Shown: positions 34,486 through 44,917, numbered from the stretch's first letter. The stretch is DNA of 64,000 bases from Leptospiraceae bacterium (GCA_016711485.1 JADJSX010000025.1:372001-436000); one strand, 5' to 3'. A program made the numbers and translations. The notes: generated by a model from the sequence alone, not told the origin.

Positions 34486-34649
34486 AATTTCAGGAAAAAA
34501 AGATTGTGTTGAATAGTTTGCAAATTTAATTACATATTTATTAACAGTATAAATCTATCATATTAGCTTATTTAATATTAAAGAATTATTTTTTTATTTG
34601 AATTTCTGAGATTTATCTATAGATTGACATATAGATTTCTTTAATTTTT

Positions 34650-36404
34650 ATGAAAAAAACCTTACTACAGCCAATCAATAGACTATTATCTTTAGGAATA
34701 AAAGATGAACTAACTGCTTTTGAGTCTAGGCAGATTCGCACTTTGAATCAAATTTCCTTTTTCCTGGGGGTTATAAATTTAAGTTTATTGTGTTTTAATT
34801 TTATTGCAGAACGTTATGTGCCACTTTTTTTGAACATAGCGATTCTCATAATTATTTGCGGGCCAATTTTTGCTTTTAATTCCTTTTATAAATACAGAGT
34901 TGCGCAAATTTATTCCTATTTTGCTGCAAATACGCTTATACTCGTTTATGCTTATTATGGAATCTCTATCAATCGAATCGTCAATTTTGAAGTTTTGATT
35001 TTAGGATGTGGTTTTTTTGGAGCTTTTATTTTTCATTCCTTTTGGAGTTTTGTTGCATTATTGTATAATTTGGTTTCCTTTTTTTTGATTGGGGCAATGA
35101 AAATTTATGCGGGGAATATTCATCCAGATTCCATTTTTATTGGAAATATTATAAATTCCTTTGCAACTTCCCTATTTTTATTTGCTTTAGTGAATGTATA
35201 CAAAAGAGATTTTAAAATTGCCGAGAACGCATTATTTGAATCAGAAGATCGTATGCATTTAGTTTTAAAGGGATCAAATAACGGTTGGTGGGATTGGAAT
35301 TTAGTAGAGGATACTATTTATTATTCACCACTTTGGTGGCATACGGTAGGGTATAAGGAAAACGAACTACCATCAGAAACTAAACTATGGTGGTCTCTAT
35401 TACATCCAGAAGATCAGGCGCATGTTACTGAGCTTTACAATCGAGCATTGAATTCAGATACGGACTTTAGTAGTTATAGCGTAGAATTTAGATTGCGACA
35501 CAAACTCGGACATTATGTGACCATTCTTTCTAAAGGATTTATTTCTAGAGATAGTGAAGGAATGGCTATCCGTATTTCTGGGAGTAATATTGATTTAACG
35601 GAACAAAAGGCAACAGAATTAAAACTCCAATCTCTATTAGATAATATTCAAGATCAAAATGAAATTTTATCTAAACAAAAATCAGAAATCCAAATTCAAT
35701 CTGAAAAACTATTAGAATTAAATCAAATTAAGGATAAACTTTTTTCTACAATTGCGCATGACATTCGAAGTCCTTTTTCTTCGTTATTGCAAACCTTAAA
35801 CTCTCTAAAAGATGAAATGTTAACGGAAGAGGATTTACAAGAGATACTTCCCGATATTACTAAAAATGCGAATAATAGTATAGCTTTGATTGATAATTTA
35901 TTTAATTGGGCAAAAACTCAGTTGGATGGTGCAACCGTTCATCCGATTCAATTTGATTGTATCAAACTAATAGAAGATGAAATTAATTTGTTAGATCTAA
36001 ATGCAAAGAAAAAGGGAATAACTTTAGAAAGTAATTCTAAAGATAAACTATTGGCATTTGCAGATAAAGATATGGTAGAATTAATTATACGAAATTTAAT
36101 TTCTAATGCTATAAAATTCTGTAATTCTGGAGATAAAGTAAGTGTATCCGCTACACTAAAAAATAATATGATAGAAATTTCTGTTATGGATACAGGTAAA
36201 GGGATTTCAAAGGAAAAATTACAGAAAGTATTTACAGGAAGTATGGAGTCGAGTCGTGGGACTGCCGGAGAAAAAGGAACTGGACTTGGTTTAATTCTAA
36301 GTAAAGAATTTGTAGAAAAAAACGGTGGAACAATTCATGTAGAAAGCTCAGAAGGAAAAGGCAGTCAATTTTATTTTACAATACCAAATGCAGAGGCTAA
36401 TTAA
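34650..36404 (+). CDS. Membrane sensor histidine kinase with PAS domain
   Basis: The 584-residue kinase has six or so N-terminal helices (about residues 30-185) and a PAS/PAC domain (about 205-320; NNGWWDWNLVEDTIYYSPLW). A coiled coil leads to the HisKA box AHDIRSPFSSLL with phospho-acceptor His370. The HATPase domain has NLISNAIKFCNSGD, DTGKGISKEKL and GTGLGLILSKEFV. The receptor input is unknown and no cognate response regulator is adjacent. It overlaps the convergent gene by eight bases. Confidence 0.92.
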   Translation: MKKTLLQPINRLLSLGIKDELTAFESRQIRTLNQISFFLGVINLSLLCFNFIAERYVPLFLNIAILIIICGPIFAFNSFYKYRVAQIYSYFAANTLILVYAYYGISINRIVNFEVLILGCGFFGAFIFHSFWSFVALLYNLVSFFLIGAMKIYAGNIHPDSIFIGNIINSFATSLFLFALVNVYKRDFKIAENALFESEDRMHLVLKGSNNGWWDWNLVEDTIYYSPLWWHTVGYKENELPSETKLWWSLLHPEDQAHVTELYNRALNSDTDFSSYSVEFRLRHKLGHYVTILSKGFISRDSEGMAIRISGSNIDLTEQKATELKLQSLLDNIQDQNEILSKQKSEIQIQSEKLLELNQIKDKLFSTIAHDIRSPFSSLLQTLNSLKDEMLTEEDLQEILPDITKNANNSIALIDNLFNWAKTQLDGATVHPIQFDCIKLIEDEINLLDLNAKKKGITLESNSKDKLLAFADKDMVELIIRNLISNAIKFCNSGDKVSVSATLKNNMIEISVMDTGKGISKEKLQKVFTGSMESSRGTAGEKGTGLGLILSKEFVEKNGGTIHVESSEGKGSQFYFTIPNAEAN

Positions 36405-37581
36405 TATTTTTAGTAATTAGTTGTGTAGCATAAGATGCCATTAACCCAATACCTTCTGGTTGATCGCAACTATAAATTCGGACACCCATACTTGTTCCAG
36501 GAATTTCACCTTTAGATTTTTTTACGTTTTTAACACCAGCATAGAATAAATAATGTTTTTTATTTATTGGAATGGAAAAGGCAACTTTGCATCCGGTTTC
36601 CAAAAAGGAGTAGTCTTTGATAGTTGATAAAAACAATCCTAACCCACGACCGTCTTGGCTAATATCGATTGCATCCTCTTTTGGGGAAAACATTTTCCAT
36701 TCTTTTACATAAGATAATTCCAGTTCAAATGTAAAGTCTTCGCAACGAGATGCAATGAAATTTACCAATTGTCCAATTCCCATAGATGACTCGATATCGT
36801 TCTGTAAATATTCATTTCCAAGATTAGGAAGACTACTTAAAAGTTCAACATAACCTAAGAGGGAATTTCCTGCTCCAAAAAATGGAACGATTAACACTGA
36901 TTTGACGTTATCAAGTAAATGATTCTGAACTATTGCATCAATATTTTGAGGTTTAAATTTTGTTACGGGATTAAAAAAAGCACGTTCTGTATAAAATTGT
37001 TTTTTGTAGGCATCTCTGAGAAAATAAGAATTTTTTGTATCAGCAAGAGCGTTTAATAGAGGAGTATCCGCTGCATAGTAAAATCCAACTCGTACTTTAG
37101 TAATAAAATATCCAAACTGATTCAATGAAGTTTCGAGCATTACTTGAAATTTTTGAATTGTTTGAGTGATCATTGATGTTTTACCATAAAGAGATAATAC
37201 AGAAGTTAGATCCAACTGAGGGGAATAATGTAAATTTAATAGTTTGATGTTTTTGATAGTTGCACGAGCGGCCGAACGTTCTAAAGGTTCGATAATAACT
37301 TCTATCACATTGTATAAATCATTTCGATACGGATTTTCTTGTTTGATTCGGACTTCGATTTTATTTTCTTTCATGATGGAAACAAGTAAATCTGGTTTAC
37401 CCATTTCTTCTCCGTCAATTGGCTCTAAGATTATATTGACAGAGTTGTTCAAATCCTTTTCGGAGGTTACTTTTGATATTACGTATCTTTTATCTTCATG
37501 AACAGAAGTGATTGGTTTGCCTATGATTTTACCAAGTATAGTAGATAATGTTTTTTGCTCTTTTAAAATATACTTCTTCAT
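36397..37581 (-). CDS. DUF1577-like protein with PilZ-like C-terminus
   Basis: The protein has about 394 residues and is cytoplasmic. Its length and layout resemble the Leptospira family DUF1577. The C-terminal third contains EDAIDISQDGRGLGLF, which resembles the c-di-GMP-binding PilZ core (D/NxSxxG), although the RxxxR arm is not clear. The middle (VKSVLIVPFFGAGNSLLGYV) looks like a GAF-type fold. ATG 37581 is preceded by AAAGGAG at a rather long distance; an in-frame start at 37629 would add 16 residues. Confidence 0.55.
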   Translation of the reverse strand: MKKYILKEQKTLSTILGKIIGKPITSVHEDKRYVISKVTSEKDLNNSVNIILEPIDGEEMGKPDLLVSIMKENKIEVRIKQENPYRNDLYNVIEVIIEPLERSAARATIKNIKLLNLHYSPQLDLTSVLSLYGKTSMITQTIQKFQVMLETSLNQFGYFITKVRVGFYYAADTPLLNALADTKNSYFLRDAYKKQFYTERAFFNPVTKFKPQNIDAIVQNHLLDNVKSVLIVPFFGAGNSLLGYVELLSSLPNLGNEYLQNDIESSMGIGQLVNFIASRCEDFTFELELSYVKEWKMFSPKEDAIDISQDGRGLGLFLSTIKDYSFLETGCKVAFSIPINKKHYLFYAGVKNVKKSKGEIPGTSMGVRIYSCDQPEGIGLMASYATQLITKNIN

Positions 37582-37811
37582 AATATAGAAAACTCCTTTA
37601 ACCTTTAATCCTGTGGTGCAGGATAGCAAAAATGCGAAATGTAAGACACCTCTTACTAAATCTTCTCAGCCTATTATATTTTAAAATATTAGAAAAATCT
37701 AATAGATTCTTTTGTACTGAAAGAAGTGTAGGAGATTTTATTTTAATCATAAAAAACGCAAGCTTTTTTTTGATTTCGAAAAGATTAATTTATATCTATT
37801 ACTTGCTTCAA

Positions 37812-38948
37812 TCATAGAAGTCCTTCTCTCTCCGCATTATGAACCCACCCAATTCCATTTTCAGAAATTAAATTAAGGAGAGCTTTAGAGCCTTCTGTTC
37901 TCATATAGTAAGCTTCTTCGTCATTTATTGGCTGAATGAATAAAAAATGCACAGGTTGATTGGATTCGGAAATTAATCCACTCAGATTAGGAACTGATTC
38001 TAATTTTAAATCGGGATGATTTACCGGAGATAACTCTTTTAATAAAATTGCCGAATCAAAATTCAAATACAATGCATCAGGATCTCTTCGATTCATGGAG
38101 ATTGTGTGCCCTGCTCCTAACCATTTAGTCATGTTCCAAGGAAATTTTACTAATTCTCCTAGAAAATGCGGGACCCAAGATTCGGATTTATCTCCGGGCA
38201 ATATACGAACAGCAATCACAAGTTCGATTCGCGCATAATTAAGATAATCCTTATGAAATAAATCTACAGTAGGCATATTTTGACCACTCATGCCGATGGT
38301 GGAATAAATAATTACTCCCGAAAAATCCGTAGGCTCAAATTTGGCAATGCCAACATATGGAAATTTGCCGCCATCAGCAGACCAATATTTGGTGTGTTTT
38401 CCCAGACGGTTTTCCAAAAATTCTAATCTACTTGATTGAATATTTTTCCAACAATCTTTTCCGGCGCGGAAATCCCAAAATTTTCTAGATTTTTCAACAA
38501 TATCTGCTATGACTCCATGATTGGAGTCACCGAGAGGATGCGCAGTAATTGTTTCGATACGGGCAAACTTGGAGTAACCGGCAAGTCCTTTTATTCCAGA
38601 CCAAGAAGGTAAAAATGCATGCAGTTCTTCTTTGATAAATACTGCGACAGCGTCTCCTTCTTCCGTCCAAATAAAATGTAAATCTTCCGGATTAATTTCG
38701 GATGTATCCATATTTGGGGAAATTTCATTGGCAAGTAAAATGGGAGCTAATCCATTTGTAAAGTCAGCTTGGTCTCTAACGTCTGGAGCTGGGACGCGAT
38801 TGCGAATCCATAGAGCACGAATTTTCCATTCTGGATTTTGTTCGGATTGTAAGTAGAGGTAAACCGTACGCGAATCATCTTCTAGATAAGCTGTCAATGA
38901 CCCGTACGGATTTGCCTCTTGGTAAATAATTTTATTAGTTTCTATCAA
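37812..38948 (-). CDS. Suppressor-of-fused (SUFU) domain protein
   Basis: The 378-residue protein's second half matches the bacterial SUFU-domain pattern: SGVIIYSTIGMSGQNMP, then YARIELVIAVRI, then WVPHFLGELVKFPW, and later HFLFIQPINDEEAYYM. Bacterial SUFU proteins are often immunity proteins against polymorphic toxins. There is no signal peptide, and no toxin gene is adjacent. It follows a small gene after two bases, so the two form an operon. The N-terminal 140 residues are unrecognised. Confidence 0.65.
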   Translation of the reverse strand: MIETNKIIYQEANPYGSLTAYLEDDSRTVYLYLQSEQNPEWKIRALWIRNRVPAPDVRDQADFTNGLAPILLANEISPNMDTSEINPEDLHFIWTEEGDAVAVFIKEELHAFLPSWSGIKGLAGYSKFARIETITAHPLGDSNHGVIADIVEKSRKFWDFRAGKDCWKNIQSSRLEFLENRLGKHTKYWSADGGKFPYVGIAKFEPTDFSGVIIYSTIGMSGQNMPTVDLFHKDYLNYARIELVIAVRILPGDKSESWVPHFLGELVKFPWNMTKWLGAGHTISMNRRDPDALYLNFDSAILLKELSPVNHPDLKLESVPNLSGLISESNQPVHFLFIQPINDEEAYYMRTEGSKALLNLISENGIGWVHNAEREGLL

Positions 38949-38950
38949 GA

Positions 38951-39193
38951 TTATTTATGAACTTCGGATTTTTTAAATTCAGCTAATAATTTATAGATAT
39001 TCTCTTCCATGTTATCTTCTAACAGTATTTCCGGAAAATAAGCAGAGGCATTGAGTATACCAGTTAAGGAACTTGGACTCCATTTTCTGTAATTACGAAT
39101 AGATTCTAGAACATTGTCTGGAACGTCTTTATTCTCTTTCTTGGATTTGACAAACGTATCGATTGCTGCTTCGGGTGATATTAAGTATTTCAA
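38951..39193 (-). CDS. Small protein upstream of the SUFU gene
   Basis: The 80-residue helical protein (AAIDTFVKSKKENKDVPDNV at residues 9-28; WSPSSLTGILNASAY later) is soluble and unknown. GGAGG lies about nine bases before the ATG. The next gene starts two bases after its stop, so they are co-transcribed. The two could form a functional pair, but this is inference from spacing alone. Confidence 0.6.
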   Translation of the reverse strand: MKYLISPEAAIDTFVKSKKENKDVPDNVLESIRNYRKWSPSSLTGILNASAYFPEILLEDNMEENIYKLLAEFKKSEVHK

Positions 39194-39662
39194 AGGCTCC
39201 TCCCTAAAAAGTTTAAATCAAAAAAATAAGCGACTTATTTGTATGATTTCTGTAAGACCATAGTACGGTCTTTTGAATTTGCGTATACTATAATATCGGT
39301 CTAATTTTTCAAATACTTTTTCCGAACTGCGACTTGGAAGATAGCTAAAATGAGTTAAATAGATTCATAACTCTATTTTTTAAAAAATTAGGAAAGCGGA
39401 CTCCCCAAAGCAGAGACTTTAAAACATCCCACAGAAATAGTAATCTACCAAAATCAAAGAAATAAAGAACACAAAACAAATGCGCAAGAAAATGCCGATT
39501 TCTGAGTAAACTAGTCTGAGTCGACAATTCGATTTCTGGTGGTAATTCCAAGGCTTAGTCCAAAGAATGAAATAGAATCCGATGGAAATAACGAAGCCTC
39601 TAGAAAAAAAAATAAATGAAAAAATCTTAGTCTAATTTTATTAATTCAGTAGGTAAAAGAAA
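39194..39662. other. Intergenic region without a convincing gene
   Basis: The 470 bases lie between divergent genes. A 68-codon minus-strand frame (39345-39551) has odd composition (Leu, Phe and Arg rich) and no SD, and I do not count it. The word AATAGAATCCGATGGA near 39572 recurs near 43049. Otherwise I see only AT-rich promoter-like sequence. Confidence 0.4.
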
Positions 39663-40739
39663 ATGTGGAAAAAATTAAAAGAAGCTGAACCAATCTCAAA
39701 GAGTCTGTTATGGCGGTTATTTCCTTTTTTATTCTTATCTGCAATTATAAATTGTTTCCCGAATTCAAAATCTAAAGGTTTAAGTAAATATTGGATTACA
39801 CAAATATTCCTTTATAAACAAAGTGAAATGACTCCCTCTCTTTATGGAGGAAAATCTATGAGTGTGTGGTTATGGGAAACTACAAATATTTTGAATACTA
39901 ATGATTCGATAAATGATTCAGTCATTCTAAATGTAAATCAGCTAATTCAATTTTGTGAACAAAAGCAAATTACTTCTATTTACCTTCAAATTAATAGAGA
40001 TATACCATTTGTACAGTATAGGTATTTAGTAAACCGTCTATCGCAACAGATATTATATAAAAATGGAAGTCCATATACTATTTCTGTTCAAGCTTTAGAT
40101 GGAGCACCCAATTGGGTTGTTCTAGAAGGAGAAACAAGGAAAAATGCATTTTGGCAATGGGTAAATAATTATCAAAATTCATCTAACGAAAAGGAAAAAT
40201 TTTCAGGAATTCACTTAGATGTGGAACCTCATACGGGAGCACTATGGCAAAACAATGAGGCAGATGGAGTATTAGCTTACCAAAATTTTATTAATGATTT
40301 CAAAAGTAGGATAAATGAGAGTAATAATGATTATTCTCTAAATATGGATTTGGCTGTAGACATACCATTTTGGTATGATTCTATTGAATATAATAATATT
40401 TATGGGCAGGGAAATTTAGCAGAATGGGTTTATGAACAAATTCCTATGGTAACAATTATGGCTTACCGAGATTCAGTAACCGAATTAAATGAGGGAGTTT
40501 TTGGAGTTGCAAAAAAAGAATTAATGTTTGGGAAAAAATTTAACAGACAAACTATTATTGGATTGGAAACATCTGAACAAATTCCAAATTATATAAGTTT
40601 TTTCGAAGAAGGAGAGATCAAAATGCTCGAAGTAATAAATGGCACGGTTAAAGTAATTGATCAAGATATCGATACAAAAAATTCAAAATATTCTTTTGCT
40701 ATACACGATTATGAAAATTGGAAATCGTTAACCAAATAA
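39663..40739 (+). CDS. TIM-barrel-like lipoprotein, possible glycosidase
   Basis: The 358-residue protein has a hydrophobic N-terminus with possible lipobox (AIINC, Cys36). The middle has KFSGIHLDVEPHTGALW; a buried strand ending DxE is typical of the GH18-like catalytic strand. It is followed by LNMDLAVDIPFWYD and VTIMAYRD (MAYRD resembles the GH18 MxYD strand). This suggests a TIM-barrel hydrolase or binding protein acting on a glycan. The family cannot be named. The start is uncertain, since the n-region is long. Confidence 0.55.
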   Translation: MWKKLKEAEPISKSLLWRLFPFLFLSAIINCFPNSKSKGLSKYWITQIFLYKQSEMTPSLYGGKSMSVWLWETTNILNTNDSINDSVILNVNQLIQFCEQKQITSIYLQINRDIPFVQYRYLVNRLSQQILYKNGSPYTISVQALDGAPNWVVLEGETRKNAFWQWVNNYQNSSNEKEKFSGIHLDVEPHTGALWQNNEADGVLAYQNFINDFKSRINESNNDYSLNMDLAVDIPFWYDSIEYNNIYGQGNLAEWVYEQIPMVTIMAYRDSVTELNEGVFGVAKKELMFGKKFNRQTIIGLETSEQIPNYISFFEEGEIKMLEVINGTVKVIDQDIDTKNSKYSFAIHDYENWKSLTK

Positions 40740-40869
40740 AAATTACCCTTGATGAATTTCTGTCAGAAAAGCAAATACCACAGAATAAAAAATACAGAAA
40801 GCAAGTGGTACTATGATATACTTTAAACCTAACAACGTGTTTATTACCATCTATTTGTAAATGGATTGA

Positions 40870-41766
40870 TCAGAATCTCCCTCGTTTATCCCAATTTTTA
40901 TTGTAAATGCTTAGGGTCGTCAAATAACCGTACGAAGAGTAAAGGTAAATTTGGTATTTGCCGTATCCCCAAATTTTGGTATCCGAGTATTCCTCTTCCT
41001 TTAGATTTTTTAATTGGGGAATCGTCTTTAATATTTCAATAATTTTTTCTGTTTTACTATTTTTTCCAATTTCATGACCGAATAATCGAAATTTGCCGGT
41101 GAATATGCAAAGCCCATTTGTATTGAAACTGGGAGAAAGATTTATGGAAATTATTTCTGGTGAAATGTAAATTCCTCGTAAATAAAAGTATTCAAACTGT
41201 TTATGCTTATCTTTTGGAATATTCAGACTTAAAAAAATGTCTTCAAAATTATCGTTGGCTTTTCGTTTATTTAGACTAACACCTATTTGCCCAAATTCAA
41301 TTTCTAAATTTTGAAAGTCCTTTGAATTACATTCAGTATTTAAATTATTTATTAGGTTTAATTTAGGGTCAAAGTCAAAGTAGCTTCTGTCAGATCGAAT
41401 TATACATCCAATTCCAACAATTGGAAAAATATAATTACAACTGACACCTAAAAGATATCCTTCTTTTGTCGTTCCATATTTTGCCATAATTCTATTTTCA
41501 CTTTCAATAATATATTTTTTACGAGAAATCGGAATCCAGATTCCGATTGGAATAGGTGTCCATAGTGAATATAAATACCAATCCCATTCTCCTTCGTATT
41601 CAATAATCTTAAAATTTTTTACAGTTTCAGTTTTGGTAATTTTGTAATTACCGTTTAAATCGGATTCTCCAGAAAAATTTTTGAGCCTAGGTGTTTGCCT
41701 TGCTAGGCCTATAAAAAAACAGTTACTAACTAAAATAATACAGATTACAATACTTGTTTTTTTCAT
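40870..41766 (-). CDS. Putative exported protein or lipoprotein
   Basis: The 298-residue protein has a signal peptide and possible lipobox (LVSNC, Cys16). The mature region has many aromatic residues (EGEWDWYLYSLWTPIPIG) and four further Cys. I do not recognise a family. It is preceded on the minus strand by a small membrane protein with a 27-base gap, probably an operon. Confidence 0.6.
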   Translation of the reverse strand: MKKTSIVICIILVSNCFFIGLARQTPRLKNFSGESDLNGNYKITKTETVKNFKIIEYEGEWDWYLYSLWTPIPIGIWIPISRKKYIIESENRIMAKYGTTKEGYLLGVSCNYIFPIVGIGCIIRSDRSYFDFDPKLNLINNLNTECNSKDFQNLEIEFGQIGVSLNKRKANDNFEDIFLSLNIPKDKHKQFEYFYLRGIYISPEIISINLSPSFNTNGLCIFTGKFRLFGHEIGKNSKTEKIIEILKTIPQLKNLKEEEYSDTKIWGYGKYQIYLYSSYGYLTTLSIYNKNWDKRGRF

Positions 41767-41793
41767 TTTACATTCCTAATTCTATAATTTGGA

Positions 41794-42399
41794 TTATGAA
41801 TTATCAGCAGATTCTTTTTCTCTTGAGAAAAGAGTAAGAATAAAAACAGAAATTGAATAAATTAAAAAAAGCCAAATAGTTAGATACCTATATTTGCTAT
41901 TTTCCCGAAAAGAGCGGCTAAAATACTTTAGCCAATGCTTATATACAGAATTCCATCTCTGCTTTTCTATAGAGTAAATCGATACTTCATACTTTGTATT
42001 TACTTCTAAAACTGTGAAAAAATCTAAACCTTTTTTAGCTCGAATAAATTTATAATTTTCATGACTGTCGTAATAAATTTTAAAATTATAGTAATCCTGA
42101 ACCATAATCATTAGCTTATTTCTAAATGGATCGAAGTCTTTGTCCAAATTTTTAAAGTCTTCTCTACGGATAGCTCTATTGATTATTTGGTGAATTTCTT
42201 CTTTCAAAGAATTAGAGTATTGAGTCTCTTCTATTTTTAAATCAGATTCGATAGAATCATAATGAACCGCACCTATAAAATAAATTAAAAAAAGAGAGCT
42301 TAATAAAGCGTATCCTAAATTTGAGTAATGAAATTTTTTATAACTCCAAATATTTTTTAAAAATTGAAATAATTTAATCCAAAAATTTTCTTTTTTCAT
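41794..42399 (-). CDS. Bitopic membrane protein, unknown
   Basis: The 201-residue protein has two helices (about residues 27-46 and 172-190) enclosing a charged, probably periplasmic, loop of about 125 residues. The ends would then be cytoplasmic. No motif is recognised. It is first in a two-gene minus-strand unit with the 40870 gene. Beyond its start lies a decayed region. Confidence 0.55.
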   Translation of the reverse strand: MKKENFWIKLFQFLKNIWSYKKFHYSNLGYALLSSLFLIYFIGAVHYDSIESDLKIEETQYSNSLKEEIHQIINRAIRREDFKNLDKDFDPFRNKLMIMVQDYYNFKIYYDSHENYKFIRAKKGLDFFTVLEVNTKYEVSIYSIEKQRWNSVYKHWLKYFSRSFRENSKYRYLTIWLFLIYSISVFILTLFSREKESADNS

Positions 42400-43133
42400 A
42401 AACTTTTTAAGATTATCATTTTTATTTTTATTTCGTCAACTAGTTTCTTTTTAGCGGGATTGCTTAATTTCCATAAAAGATTTAAAATTACCATCTATCG
42501 TTCTGGTGTTACCGTATCCTTGGCATAGAAAGTAATTCAAAAATATCTTCGTTCTACATATTGTTGAATGAGGCCACCTAAAACTTTGGCTTCCTTAATT
42601 CCTGTAATTTATTGAACAAGATTTCCGTTGAACTTATATCGGATAACGTCTTCTATTTGTTTTGAAAAAAACCTATTTTGGGGAATCTCTGGATTTGGAT
42701 TTTCTTTTGTGAATTATAATTCGTGAAAAAGATAATTTGTTTGTATCCTATTCTAAAATTCAGGCGGCATTACGCGCAATTCGAGAGGAACCAAGAGCAA
42801 AGAATGGGAAGACACTAGGCGGCAAAATTATTGAGAGGTCTACTAGAAATTTAGCATGGCATCGGCAAAAAACCCTGGACCATTGCATGGTGTCCAGTTT
42901 ACAAGTAAGGACACATCTCGAACTGCAGGTGTCCGAACTACAGCCGGTCATCGATTATAAAAATGATCTACGTATTCGTATCGAATTGCAACTACCTCGA
43001 AGAAAGGTGGACTATCGGAATTTTTTTAACCTATTTTGAAGTTTGCACAAATAGAATCCGATGGAGCATTGCCGCTAAAAAAATTATTTCTATTTATATA
43101 CGGATTTATTTAATTGAGTTAAGGATGAGTTTT
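42400..43133. other. Decayed region between two genes
   Basis: In 730 bases I find only fragments. On the minus strand, a frame near 42460-42540 reads CQGYGNTRTIDGNFKSFMEI before a stop, which looks like the tail of a lost protein. A 100-codon plus frame (42737-43039) has unusually high GC and Arg/Gln content. Inside it GTGTCC and GGACAC form an inverted repeat around 42889-42912, reminiscent of an insertion-sequence end. No transposase is recognisable. Confidence 0.35.
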
Positions 43134-44579
43134 ATGAATTTAAGTTTTATTTTATTGTTTTTTTTGGGAGTTGCCGTTCGTTTTTATCACTATGATCACT
43201 TAAGTTTATGGTATGATGAATTATATTCAATGATAGTTGCAACAAGTAATGTCGATGAATTTTTTCGGGAATTAAGAATTGATGTACATCCACAAATTTA
43301 TCAAACACTTTTATTCATTTGGGTGAAAGTAGTTGGAAATTCTCCATCTGCCGGTCGAATTTTGAGCGTAATATTCAGCGCACTTGCTATTCCAATAGTT
43401 TATTTTTTATCAATTAAAATTACTGATAAGTTTATAGCATTGTCTACAACTATATTTTTAACTTTATCAGGAGGTGCAATTTATTATGCCCAAGAAGTTA
43501 GATCTTATAGTCTTTTAATTTTATTTTCTGGAGTGTGTTTTTTTTACTGGCTCAAACTGATCAAAGATGTTGAGAATCCTATAAATAAAAATTCTTTTTA
43601 TTTATTTTTTATTTTTTCTTTAATCACAACATATACTCATTACTTTGGATTCTTTTTTGTTAATTTACAATGGGTTTACTTGATTATTATTTTTTTTAAA
43701 AAAGATGTTCATAGATTTAAATTTTCTATATTTGGGTTAATACTTATTAATCTACTATTCCTACCAGAAATTTTTAGAAATATATTTATAGTCGCTTCAA
43801 CTGGGGGTGGCACTTGGATTCCGAAACCAAATTTAGAAATATATATGCATTTTTTTAGTTATGTTTTTTATCCAATGAGTTTTAAAAAAATTCCAACGCT
43901 TGCAATTTTTTTTCTTTCTCTTGTAATTCCTTATTTAATTGACCGTAAGTCATTTAATAAAAAAATTCGAGAAGAAAAAGTATATTACCATTTGTTAATT
44001 CCTACTTTATATATTATATCTTCTTTACTATTGTTTACATTTCTTATTTCTCAGTTTAAACCTTTAGTCACATCCAGAAATTTATTGGTTATTTTGATTC
44101 CTATTTATTTTTTGGTTTCGACCTGGTATTCCCTTTCACCAAAATTAAATGGATTGAAACAAAGTTTAGTCGCTTTAGTCATATCTGGATTAATGTTTGC
44201 CTCTTTTTCGAAATATTATTACAAGGATTTTATAAAAGAACCATGGAAGGATGTTACTTCCTATGCAGCAGAAGTTGTAGGCGAAAATGGATACGTTTTT
44301 TCGTTTAGAAATTCAAGGATGGTTGACTATTATTTAGTAAATGTATACAAAAATAGACCTAGTAAGAACCTAAATGGCAGTTTAAAAGAATTTGATAAAT
44401 TTTTTTTAGAAGCTAAGCAATTTAAAGTAAAAAATCTAGTTTTTATAGAAACTCCTTGGGATTATATCAATCAGGAAGAGGATAAAAAAAATATCGCTAT
44501 AATTTTGAATCAATTGAAGGAAAATTCTCTTTCTAGTAATTATAAATTTTTTTTACGGAATGAAAGTATATTCGTATGA
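43134..44579 (+). CDS. GT39-type membrane glycosyltransferase (ArnT/PMT-like)
   Basis: The protein has about 481 residues and 11-12 helices. The first periplasmic loop carries LSLWYDELYSM with the catalytic acidic residue, then DVHPQIYQTLLFIWVKVVG and AGRILSVIFS. These enzymes use polyprenyl-phosphate sugars to glycosylate lipids or proteins outside the membrane. ATG 43134 with AAGGA upstream places the first helix normally; the open frame runs further up without sense. The gene stands alone next to a decayed stretch. Confidence 0.85.
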   Translation: MNLSFILLFFLGVAVRFYHYDHLSLWYDELYSMIVATSNVDEFFRELRIDVHPQIYQTLLFIWVKVVGNSPSAGRILSVIFSALAIPIVYFLSIKITDKFIALSTTIFLTLSGGAIYYAQEVRSYSLLILFSGVCFFYWLKLIKDVENPINKNSFYLFFIFSLITTYTHYFGFFFVNLQWVYLIIIFFKKDVHRFKFSIFGLILINLLFLPEIFRNIFIVASTGGGTWIPKPNLEIYMHFFSYVFYPMSFKKIPTLAIFFLSLVIPYLIDRKSFNKKIREEKVYYHLLIPTLYIISSLLLFTFLISQFKPLVTSRNLLVILIPIYFLVSTWYSLSPKLNGLKQSLVALVISGLMFASFSKYYYKDFIKEPWKDVTSYAAEVVGENGYVFSFRNSRMVDYYLVNVYKNRPSKNLNGSLKEFDKFFLEAKQFKVKNLVFIETPWDYINQEEDKKNIAIILNQLKENSLSSNYKFFLRNESIFV

Positions 44580-44917
44580 GTTGAAATTTGACTAGAGTTA
44601 CTTTTTTCGGAAATGAAGTGCTAAACTAGTTTCATTTACATTTCTTCTAAAACGAGATTTTTTGTTATAATATTTTTAGGGTAAAAATAAAGTTATCCTC
44701 TTGTTTGGATTTGTCATTTATAATTAAGGTTACTTCTAAATTGCCACAACTACAGCTAAGAAAGACACTTTTTTTGAACTAGAAAAACGAATACATATTT
44801 TTACTTCGCTTGCGCATAGGTATCTATATGTTGATACGATTCCCTTTCTCCTTTGTTGGAAAATTTTGTATTCGGTTTTTAAAATAATGAAATATTAGAC
44901 TGAATAAAAAAAAATAG
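44580..44917. other. Intergenic stretch before element A
   Basis: I see no gene here. The stretch is AT-rich with long T and A runs. A short GTATC/GATAC hairpin near 44820-44838 is the only structure, and it is weak. The GT39 transcript probably ends in this region. Confidence 0.35.

Noticed and set aside
39345..39551. Minus-strand frame of 68 codons
   Set aside because: No ribosome binding site, no recognisable domain, and composition unlike the real genes around it.
42737..43039. Plus-strand frame of 100 codons
   Set aside because: It starts at TTG without an SD, overlaps an inverted repeat, and reads like translated non-coding sequence; kept only as part of the decayed region.
42963..43133. 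57-residue N-terminal extension of the GT39 enzyme
   Set aside because: It runs through the decayed region; ATG 43134 has AAGGA upstream and places the first helix as in the family.
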